Shown: one piece after another, positions 1 through 5,203 of the stretch
Position numbering within the stretch: position 1 is the stretch's first letter
Layout of the letters: every line of letters begins with the position of its first letter
Assembly (NCBI GenBank): GCA_002409365.1
Contig: DHUW01000012.1
Span: 6,939 to 15,600, forward strand
DNA: 8,662 nt
Source: Anaerolineaceae bacterium UBA5224
GTDB lineage: Bacteria; Chloroflexota; Anaerolineae; Anaerolineales; Anaerolineaceae
Direction: 5' to 3'
Notes under the pieces: generated by a model
The model's database searches: none
Told to the model about the DNA's origin: nothing
The model's input: the letters and a program-made list of their open reading frames with translations, nothing else
Made by a program: the position numbers and the translations under genes

Positions 1-279
1 GATAATCTCTTCCATATCTTTGCTCTTTTTGGAACGCCAGAAAGAGTTGAGGAAGTTCGCCAGCTGTATCTGCATGGCGGTCTGGCATATGGCAACTTGA
101 AACAAGAACTTTTTGAAACCATGCTCACCACTTTCCAACCCATCCGGGAACGTTTTAACTACCTGATGGAAAACAAGTCGGAAATTGACGCCGTTCTTAA
201 TAGCGGTGCCGAAAAAGCACGCGACCTCGGCCGCCCGGTGCTTGCTAAAGTACGTAAAGCGATTGGATTAGACAAATGA
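1..279 (+). CDS. trpS: Tryptophan--tRNA ligase, C-terminal fragment (5' end outside window)
   Basis: The frame is open from base 1 to the TGA at 277-279 and gives 92 residues. It begins DNLFHIFALFGTPERVEEV, continues with LYLHGGLAYGNLKQEL, then a helical tail with QPIRERFNYL, GAEKARDLGRPVL and VRKAIGL. This arrangement (substrate-adjacent GxLxYGxLK segment, then the PIRERR-like helix and the GAEKAR helix) is typical of the C-terminal helical, anticodon-recognising part of bacterial class I TrpS, which charges tRNA-Trp in the cytoplasm. The Rossmann catalytic domain with HIGH and KMSKS lies upstream and is not visible, so its integrity cannot be judged. A TTG at 97 is an internal Leu codon, not a start. 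The stop overlaps the next gene's ATG (ATGA at 276-279), implying cotranscription and translational coupling. Identification is from recalled family features, not a search. Confidence 0.85.
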   Translation, partial: DNLFHIFALFGTPERVEEVRQLYLHGGLAYGNLKQELFETMLTTFQPIRERFNYLMENKSEIDAVLNSGAEKARDLGRPVLAKVRKAIGLDK

Positions 280-1202
280 CCTCAACTATATCGGATTCCA
301 CAAATTCTCCTATGGACCAAAACCAACGGGCAAAAATGAGTTCCCGTTCAGTTAACCTTGCCCTTATTGCCAACACTCTACTGGCACTCCTCAAGACAAG
401 CGTCGGTATTTATTCCCATTCTTCCGCGTTGCTGGCAGATGGCATCAATTCCACTTCCGATGTTGTCTACAATGCTGCCGTCGCCGTCTTCATCCGTGCA
501 TCTCGAAAACCTGCCGACGAAGATCATCCTTATGGGCACAGTCAGTTTGAAAGCATCGGCGCGCTAGTCATTGCAGCTTTTATCACAACTGCGGCTTTCA
601 CAATATTCTGGAATTCAGTCCAGACTATGTTTGACTATCTGTCGGGTGGAGAAGTTACTGCTGTTAACCCGATCGCTGTTTACGTTGCCTTCTTTACCAT
701 ATTATTGAAGGCTACTCTCTATTTCTTTACTAAGAAAGTAGGCCAAAAAACCAACAATCCGACCGTGATTGCCCTGGCGCTTGATCATCGTAATGACATC
801 TTATCAGCCACAACGGTGGTCATCGGTACGGTTGCCTCCCGCTTGGGTTATGCATGGGCAGACCCCCTGGCTGGCGCAATCGTTGCTGTATTCTTCCTGA
901 TGTCTGGAATTGAGATCCTGCGCGATTCGACTGACATTCTCATGGATACTGTCCCCGGTCAAACATTGGAAAAAGAAATCCGCGCGTCCCTCGAAGGAGT
1001 GCCCGGCTTGGAAGGTATCGAACAGATCCAAGCTCATCGATTCGGCCAGTACCTGGTAGTAAATATCACAGTATTCGTGTCTGGAGATATCACAGTACGC
1101 GAAGGAAACGTAATAGCGGATGAAGTTGAGCGCAGACTGATGGATGATAACCTTTATGTCCAGGCTGTCCACGTCCATTATCATCCCAAACCAAATTCAT
1201 AA
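276..1202 (+). CDS. Cation diffusion facilitator (CDF) transporter, probable Mn(II)-type efflux protein
   Basis: The 308-residue inner-membrane protein has the CDF layout: about six membrane helices (roughly residues 25-220) and a cytoplasmic metal-sensing domain (about 225-305). CDF proteins export divalent metals in exchange for protons. Landmarks are LLADGINSTSDV in helix 2 (N58, D62), the conserved loop HPYGHSQFE (84-92), and ALDHRNDILS in helix 5 (D170, D174). These place Asn-Asp-Asp-Asp at the transport site, where Zn-type members have His/Asp and FieF has Asp-Asp-His-Asp. N-D-D-D resembles the Mn exporter group (MntE/MneP/MneS), so manganese is the favoured substrate by inference. The C-terminal QAHRFGQYLVVNITVFV and VHVHYHP strands fit the CDF dimerisation domain. 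The start overlaps the trpS stop (ATGA) with only a weak GGA upstream; ATGs at codons 13 and 21 are possible alternatives. No metal-sensing riboswitch is visible, since the gene has no leader of its own. Confidence 0.92.
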   Translation: MTSTISDSTNSPMDQNQRAKMSSRSVNLALIANTLLALLKTSVGIYSHSSALLADGINSTSDVVYNAAVAVFIRASRKPADEDHPYGHSQFESIGALVIAAFITTAAFTIFWNSVQTMFDYLSGGEVTAVNPIAVYVAFFTILLKATLYFFTKKVGQKTNNPTVIALALDHRNDILSATTVVIGTVASRLGYAWADPLAGAIVAVFFLMSGIEILRDSTDILMDTVPGQTLEKEIRASLEGVPGLEGIEQIQAHRFGQYLVVNITVFVSGDITVREGNVIADEVERRLMDDNLYVQAVHVHYHPKPNS

Positions 1203-1237
1203 CTCATTTTATAGGGATTCCCATACGCAATGTTTTC

Positions 1238-1267
1238 AGAGAGGTATGCAGCTATGCATACCTCTCT
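1238..1267 (+). terminator. Perfect 13-bp hairpin after the trpS-CDF pair, probable terminator
   Basis: AGAGAGGTATGCA (1238-1250) pairs perfectly with TGCATACCTCTCT (1255-1267) around a GCTA loop. It lies 36 bases after the CDF stop codon. The run that follows (TTGAG) is a poor U-tract, so it may be an imperfect intrinsic terminator or an mRNA 3'-end stabilising stem. An operator for the following dehydrogenase gene is less likely but possible. Confidence 0.55.
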
Positions 1268-1318
1268 TTGAGTAAGATTCGGATTCAACACAGACCGGAA
1301 ACCCGGTTTAATTTGATA

Positions 1319-1335
1319 TCATTTATCATAAATGA
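1319..1335. promoter_or_regulatory. Perfect 17-base palindrome upstream of yqhD, candidate operator
   Basis: TCATTTAT-C-ATAAATGA has two perfect 8-bp arms about one central base. It ends 9 bases before the GGAGGAG ribosome binding site. Its position, between any upstream promoter and the start codon, would suit a repressor binding site. A shorter inverted repeat ACCGG-AAAC-CCGGT lies just upstream at 1294-1307. No convincing -35/-10 pair could be placed, although TATCAT occurs at 1317-1322 and 1324-1329. The regulator is unknown. Confidence 0.35.
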
Positions 1336-1354
1336 AAGATATTTGGAGGAGTAA

Positions 1355-2515
1355 ATGAAAGATTTCCAATTCTATAATCCCACCAGGATCGTCTTCGGTG
1401 CTGGCAGTATTGCCAAAATAAAAAAGTTGATTCCCCGCAAAGCCCGTGTTCTGATGCTTTATGGCGGCGGTTCGATCAAGAAAAACGGCGTCTATATGCA
1501 AGTTGCCGACGCCTTACGCAAACATGAGCTCTTTGAATTTGGCGGTATCGAGCCAAATCCCGATTATGCCACCTTGATGAAAGCGGTCAAACTGGTCAAG
1601 AAAAACAAGATCGACTTCCTCCTGGCAGTTGGCGGTGGTTCGGTGATTGATGGTACAAAATTTATTGCAGCAGCTTCTCTCTATCAGGGTGAAGACCCCT
1701 GGGATATCGTTTCACAAGGTGCTGAAGTAAAAAAAGCAGTGCCATTTGGTGTTGTTCTCACTTTACCCGCTACCGGCAGTGAAATGAATCACAACGCGGT
1801 CATCTCGAATCGGGAAAGGAGAGAAAAGGAATCCTTTGGCAGTGAGAAGGTCTATCCGAAATTTTCGATCCTTGACCCAAAGGTGACTTATTCGTTACCT
1901 AAAAATCAAATCCGAAATGGATTGGTGGATGCCTATGTGCACATCCTGGAGCAATATCTGACCTATCCTGTAGGTGCCGATGTGCAGGACCGCCAGGCTG
2001 AAGGCTTGTTGTTGGCGATTCATGATATTGCTCAGCGAGCCCTTCAGACTGATCCACCAGATTACGATGCTCGTGCTAACTATATGTGGGTTTGCAGCAA
2101 TGCCCTCAATCACCTGATTGGCTCTGGCGTCCCGCAGGATTGGTCCACGCATGGCATCGGGCATACCCTCACAGCCCTCTATGGACTGGCGCATGCTGAG
2201 TCGCTGGCAGTAGTCTTGCCCTGGCTGCTTTGGTACAAACGCGAGCAAAAGCAGGAGAAGTTGCTGCAGTTTGGTTATCGCGTACTTGATGTGAAAATGC
2301 AGAAGTATTCTGAACGGATCGATCGCACAATCGAAGCCCTGGCAGCCTTCTTCCAGAGCATGGGGATGCCCACCACACTGACCGCCTATGGTCTCGACCC
2401 TGACCAGGTGGCAATTGAGGTCCAGGCAAAACTGGAGGAGGATAACTTTGTTCGTGGTGAACACCGCGATATTACCCCTGCAGCCGCCGCTGATATTCTG
2501 CGCCTAAGCAGATAA
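1355..2515 (+). CDS. yqhD: YqhD-type NADPH-dependent metal-containing alcohol/aldehyde dehydrogenase
   Basis: The 386-residue product is close to the 387 of E. coli YqhD and matches it along its whole length as I recall that sequence. Shared blocks include NPTRIVFGAGSIA, LMLYGGGSIKKNGV, FGGIEPNPDY, LLAVGGGSVIDGTKFIAAA, TLPATGSE and GVPQDW-TH. The N-terminal domain (1-185) binds the dinucleotide through GGGS (37-40) and GGGSVIDG (93-100). The C-terminal helical domain carries the metal ligands D192, H196, H266 and H280, all present. The family is cytosolic and reduces aldehydes, including lipid-peroxidation and other toxic aldehydes, to alcohols with NADPH; the metal is typically Zn in YqhD and Fe in relatives. 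The start is firm: GGAGGAG at 1345-1351 precedes the ATG by 3 bases. It is a single-gene unit bounded by hairpins on both sides, with a palindrome in its leader. A butanol dehydrogenase (BdhA-type) role is an alternative within the same subfamily. Confidence 0.94.
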   Translation: MKDFQFYNPTRIVFGAGSIAKIKKLIPRKARVLMLYGGGSIKKNGVYMQVADALRKHELFEFGGIEPNPDYATLMKAVKLVKKNKIDFLLAVGGGSVIDGTKFIAAASLYQGEDPWDIVSQGAEVKKAVPFGVVLTLPATGSEMNHNAVISNRERREKESFGSEKVYPKFSILDPKVTYSLPKNQIRNGLVDAYVHILEQYLTYPVGADVQDRQAEGLLLAIHDIAQRALQTDPPDYDARANYMWVCSNALNHLIGSGVPQDWSTHGIGHTLTALYGLAHAESLAVVLPWLLWYKREQKQEKLLQFGYRVLDVKMQKYSERIDRTIEALAAFFQSMGMPTTLTAYGLDPDQVAIEVQAKLEEDNFVRGEHRDITPAAAADILRLSR

Positions 2516-2537
2516 ACGCTTGGAATATGGTTAATTC

Positions 2538-2566
2538 AAACGGGCGGGATTAAGACCCGCCCGTTT
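2538..2566 (+). terminator. Strong Rho-independent terminator of yqhD
   Basis: AAACGGGCGGG (2538-2548) pairs perfectly with CCCGCCCGTTT (2556-2566) across the loop ATTAAGA. The T-rich stretch CTTTTCTC follows at once. It starts 22 bases after the yqhD stop codon. The G/C core with A/T ends is the classic form. Confidence 0.87.
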
Positions 2567-2601
2567 CTTTTCTCAATTTATTTATAAGGCTGGGTTTGGG
2601 A

Positions 2602-2728
2602 CTCACCCCTACATAAAATCACTTACCTTCCTCTTTTTACTGCGTGCGTCCCGCCCAAGGTGGAAGAATGGGAGGGCTAAAAACTTTCCACCCCCTCTTC
2701 AGAGGGGGACGGCGCAGCCGGGGGTGAG
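2602..2728. repeat. Structured G/C-rich intergenic element with short terminal inverted repeats
   Basis: This non-coding stretch between convergent genes starts with CTCACCCC (2602-2609) and ends with its exact complement GGGGTGAG (2721-2728). Inside are CCCCCTC-TTCA-GAGGGGG (2691-2708) and CGGC-GCA-GCCG (2710-2720). A third stem, GTGAGA (2724-2729) with TCTCAC (2742-2747), overlaps the right edge. It looks like a dispersed REP- or MITE-like intergenic repeat, but only one copy lies in the window, so repetition is inferred. On the minus strand the 2691-2708 stem is followed, after a 7-base gap, by TTTTT, so it may also serve as a weak terminator for the DUF1801 gene. The rest of the 2516-2769 gap shows nothing else beyond the yqhD terminator. 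Confidence 0.4.
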
Positions 2729-2769
2729 AGAGCTATAGGAATCTCACTATGATCTATTAGCTACCAGTC

Positions 2770-3207
2770 CTATTCTATTGCCTTTTTAATCAATTTATTA
2801 ATCTCAGCTGCGACTTTGTCATTCCATTCAAGCACCGCATAGGAAGTTGGCCAGAAAGTACCCTCATCCAGTCTCGCATCTTCGCTGAATCCGAGTGTGG
2901 AATAACGTGTCTTAAATCGCGTTGATGCCTGGAAAAATGTGATCAGTTTCTCATCTTTGGTGTAGGCAGGGTAGCCATACCAGGTCTTAAAACCCAACTG
3001 AGGGAAATTTTCTTTGATCAATGCATGCAAGCCTGAGGCGATTTTTTTATCTTCCCCTTCCATTTCATTAATTTTCTCCAACACAGCTTCTTCGCCATCG
3101 GCCTTTCCCTTGGCGGTTTTCTGTCGCTTAAGCTCCTTGGTGCGTTCTTTCATTGCTTCTTTTTCTGCATCAGAGAAGCCATTATTTGATTCATCATTTT
3201 TTGCCAT
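2770..3207 (-). CDS. DUF1801 (YdhG-like) small cytoplasmic protein of unknown function
   Basis: The 145-residue product has a lysine- and acid-rich, probably helical N-terminal arm (about 1-40: SDAEKEAMKERTKELKRQK). A compact domain follows with IHAL-like SGLHALIKENFPQL, KTWYGYPAYTKDEKLITFF (74-92), a TRFKTRYSTLGF strand pair (96-107) and a FWPTSYAVLEW helix (118-128). The 'KTWYGxPAY...K' block and the FF-x-x-x-x-FKTRY pattern match the DUF1801 fold, whose biochemical role is not established; some members are labelled iron chaperone-like without strong proof. There is no signal peptide or membrane segment. GAAAGGA (3214-3220 on this strand) lies 6 bases before the ATG and fixes the start. It has its own likely promoter and sits 99 bases after the glycosyltransferase gene, so it is probably a separate unit. 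Family placement is good; function is unknown. Confidence 0.82.
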   Translation of the reverse strand: MAKNDESNNGFSDAEKEAMKERTKELKRQKTAKGKADGEEAVLEKINEMEGEDKKIASGLHALIKENFPQLGFKTWYGYPAYTKDEKLITFFQASTRFKTRYSTLGFSEDARLDEGTFWPTSYAVLEWNDKVAAEINKLIKKAIE

Positions 3208-3261
3208 TTTTAGTCCTTTCAGTTAATCCAGTAAATCCTGGAATAGTCCTGATTCTGATAC

Positions 3262-3291
3262 AAAATAAGGCGATTTACTAGTTTTTGTAAA
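3262..3291 (-). promoter_or_regulatory. Candidate sigma-70 promoter for the DUF1801 gene
   Basis: Read on the minus strand, TTTACA (complement of 3286-3291, 5 of 6 to TTGACA) and TATTTT (complement of 3262-3267, 4 of 6 to TATAAT) are separated by 18 bases. The predicted start is near 3255, giving a leader of about 48 bases that contains the GAAAGGA site. The inverted pair AGTAAATC (3230-3237) and GATTTACT (3272-3279) flanks the -10 and could be regulator half-sites. Confidence 0.4.
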
Positions 3292-3306
3292 GATTGGATT
3301 ATGGGG

Positions 3307-4182
3307 TTAATGATGTCGGAATAATTGGACCAAGAGCGCAATGCCAAGCTTGAGCAGCATCAACAGGTAGAAAAACCAGTTGAATAAGAAGAAGTGATCT
3401 TTGGCAAAGTGCTTTCGATAATATAGGTAATACGAACGATGCCATTGAATGATGGTGTTAACCGGCTGATCCTTTGAACCCCCCAGACCGCCAAAGTGGA
3501 AAATGCGTGTGATGGGCACGTACATCACTTTCCAGCCTTTTCTGCGGGCACGCATGCAATAATCGCTGTCTTCCTGGTAGGCAAAGAATTTTTCATCAAA
3601 ATCACCCACCTGTTCCCAGGTTTCCCGCCTGATAAACATACATGACCCGGAAACAGCCTTCACCTCAGCGATTTCATCTTCAGGCAGCCAGGAGAGCAGG
3701 TATCCATTCAATTTCTTGCTCTTCGGGAAAATTTTACCAAGCTTCAGGATATACCCGAACACTTCCGCTGGATTGGCGTCTCCCCTTCTGGATTGTCTCT
3801 GGAAGGTACCGTCAGCATTCAAAACTTTGGGGATGCTGATCCCCACCTCGGGGTTTGCCCGCAAATATTCAATTTGCGGATTGAAGCAATCTTCCGTAAG
3901 CAGTGTATCAGGGTTGAGCAAGAGCAAAAAATCACCTTTCGCCAGGTGGAGCATCTGGTTATTTGGTTTTGTAAACCCAAGGTTTTCATTGATAAACAAG
4001 ACCTGAACTTCAGGGAATTCCTCGTAAAGCATGGCTGCTGTACCATCGCTGGATCCATTGTCAGCCACGAAAATTTCGTATTCACCTTCAGGCGGGTACT
4101 GCCTGATCGATTTGAGGCATTCCCTCAGGTAATCCCTGGAATTGAGTGCGAGGATACAGATCGAAAGTTCAGTCATCGTCAT
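3307..4182 (-). CDS. Family 2 (GT-A) glycosyltransferase with C-terminal membrane anchor
   Basis: The 291-residue enzyme should transfer a sugar from a nucleotide-sugar to a cell-surface glycan, on the cytoplasmic face of the membrane. Visible motifs are the N-terminal Rossmann-like strand LSICILALNS, the donor-binding DNGSSDGT (41-48), NENLGFTKPNNQ (65-76), the NPD metal/nucleotide motif (90-92, in LLLLNPDTLL), GSCMFIRRETWEQVGDFDE (179-197) and the ED acceptor/catalytic motif (204-205, in YQEDSDYCMRARR). This set resembles the WcaE/rhamnosyltransferase-like GT2 group; the sugar cannot be told. A hydrophobic segment (about 264-287) followed by a basic tail suggests C-terminal anchoring. The first 14 bases overlap the end of the brkB gene. 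AAGGA (4186-4190) is 3 bases before the first ATG and 9 before the second (codon 3), so initiation at codon 3 is also plausible. No clear terminator follows. Confidence 0.9.
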   Translation of the reverse strand: MTMTELSICILALNSRDYLRECLKSIRQYPPEGEYEIFVADNGSSDGTAAMLYEEFPEVQVLFINENLGFTKPNNQMLHLAKGDFLLLLNPDTLLTEDCFNPQIEYLRANPEVGISIPKVLNADGTFQRQSRRGDANPAEVFGYILKLGKIFPKSKKLNGYLLSWLPEDEIAEVKAVSGSCMFIRRETWEQVGDFDEKFFAYQEDSDYCMRARRKGWKVMYVPITRIFHFGGLGGSKDQPVNTIIQWHRSYYLYYRKHFAKDHFFLFNWFFYLLMLLKLGIALLVQLFRHH

Positions 4183-5170
4183 CTTTCCTTGTTTCTACTA
4201 ACTCAAAATTTTCATTCTCTGTTTTAACTGCCTCTTTAGCCAAAAAGTGATAATTGAGGGCGTGAGTCAGGTGACCACCCAGGAACAAAATGTAACCGGA
4301 CAGGTAAAGCCACGTCAGCAAGGCAATGATCGAGGAAAGCGGTCCATAGACAGGCTCGTAGTTCGTAAAACCGGTAGCAAGTGCCCAGGAGAGTGCCCGT
4401 GTCGCCAATTCCCACAATCCGCCTACCACCAATGAGCTGATCAGTCGAGCTTTGAACAGGATCGATTTATTGCGCGGAATCCAACTATAGATTGCCAAAA
4501 AGAGCAGCCATTTGATCACCAGTGGTACGACCCAGCGCAACCATTCGTACAATTTGGTTTCAACCAGGTAGACTCCATTTACCTGAAAATTTTCAATTTC
4601 CAAAAAACTTTGGATCGTGTCGATCGCCATGGAGCCTAAAAAAAGCAGCACGATCACCAATATGATGACGATCGCCATAGCCCGGCTCTGGATAAAACCT
4701 GGGTTGCGTCCCTTTGGGAAAGCCCGGTTGATGTTGACAATGATCTTGTCAAACACGTTGCTTGCTGACCAGATCAGACCAACTACCGCTATCACCGTGA
4801 AAGTGCCCCGTTTGTCCAGGACACCATCAATCAAATTGTTGATAAAGTTTACGGAAACTGGAAAAAATACTCTGACAGCATCGAACAGTTTCTGCTTAAC
4901 TACTTCCTGCTCGAGAAAAGTCGATCCAATCGAAACTGCTGCCAGCAAAATAGGGAAAATTGAGAATAACGCATAATAAGCAAGGCTTGCAGCTGCTTCC
5001 GGACCGCGCATCAGTGAAAAGTTATTGAAAGTATGCCGAATGATGCCGAATGCTCCACCGGTAAGTTTGTTGCCCTTGTAATAAATCTTCTTGAGAAATT
5101 CACGGGCACCATCGATCCGATCCGCAGCATTAGCCAGGATTCTCTTTATCCCGTCTTTCAAACTTTCCAT
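4169..5170 (-). CDS. YihY/BrkB family integral membrane protein
   Basis: The 333-residue protein has a basic cytoplasmic N-terminus (1-57). About six membrane helices follow, near 62-84, 124-146, 163-188, 213-230, 241-262 and 277-303. An acidic tail ends in RKDDDD. The pattern AAASLAYYALFSIFPILLA (59-77), the IWSASNVFDKI segment (133-143), NINRAFP and YGPLSSIIALLTWLYL (275-290) are characteristic of the BrkB/YihY family (once mislabelled RNase BN). Its molecular function is unsettled, with transport or envelope roles proposed. Members usually end this last helix with GAE-x-N; here it reads GGHLTH, so the conserved Glu is His. The ATG has no Shine-Dalgarno site but lies 6 bases after a perfect TATAAT, pointing to leaderless translation from an internal promoter, besides read-through from the glycosidase gene 33 bases upstream. 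It overlaps the glycosyltransferase gene by 14 bases. Confidence 0.92.
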   Translation of the reverse strand: MESLKDGIKRILANAADRIDGAREFLKKIYYKGNKLTGGAFGIIRHTFNNFSLMRGPEAAASLAYYALFSIFPILLAAVSIGSTFLEQEVVKQKLFDAVRVFFPVSVNFINNLIDGVLDKRGTFTVIAVVGLIWSASNVFDKIIVNINRAFPKGRNPGFIQSRAMAIVIILVIVLLFLGSMAIDTIQSFLEIENFQVNGVYLVETKLYEWLRWVVPLVIKWLLFLAIYSWIPRNKSILFKARLISSLVVGGLWELATRALSWALATGFTNYEPVYGPLSSIIALLTWLYLSGYILFLGGHLTHALNYHFLAKEAVKTENENFELVETRKDDDD

Positions 5171-5176
5171 TAGTTG

Positions 5177-5182
5177 ATTATA
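5177..5182 (-). promoter_or_regulatory. Perfect -10 box (TATAAT) directly before brkB, leaderless-type promoter
   Basis: On the minus strand TATAAT is followed by CAACTA and then the ATG (first base at 5170), so a start point 6-7 bases after the -10 box would fall on the start codon itself. The 20 bases before the ATG contain no ribosome binding site. The -35 region is weak (TTTTAC at 15 bases, GATTTT at 17). It lies in the 33-base gap after the glycosidase stop codon. Confidence 0.5.
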
Positions 5183-5203
5183 AGCTATTCAAGACAAGTA
5201 AAA

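Noticed and set aside
97..99. TTG as the start of a 60-residue protein
   Set aside because: The same frame is open back to base 1 and encodes TrpS sequence; the TTG is an internal Leu codon.
804..1184. 126-codon minus-strand open frame inside the CDF gene
   Set aside because: It is antisense to intact CDF motifs and shows no recognisable fold or upstream signals.
1203..1354. Leader of yqhD considered as a riboswitch or T-box
   Set aside because: At about 150 bases it holds only simple hairpins and palindromes, with no T-box sequence, specifier stem or known aptamer core.
1895..2464. 189-codon open frame on the minus strand inside yqhD
   Set aside because: It is antisense to a full-length, motif-complete dehydrogenase, resembles no family and has no ribosome binding site; it is a shadow frame.
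2691..2720. Hairpin cluster considered as a CRISPR repeat or small structured RNA
   Set aside because: There is no second copy at regular spacing, and no promoter or conserved RNA core is recognisable.
3793..4227. 144-codon plus-strand open frame across the GT2/brkB junction
   Set aside because: It runs antisense to two well-supported genes, has a non-protein-like composition and no start signals.
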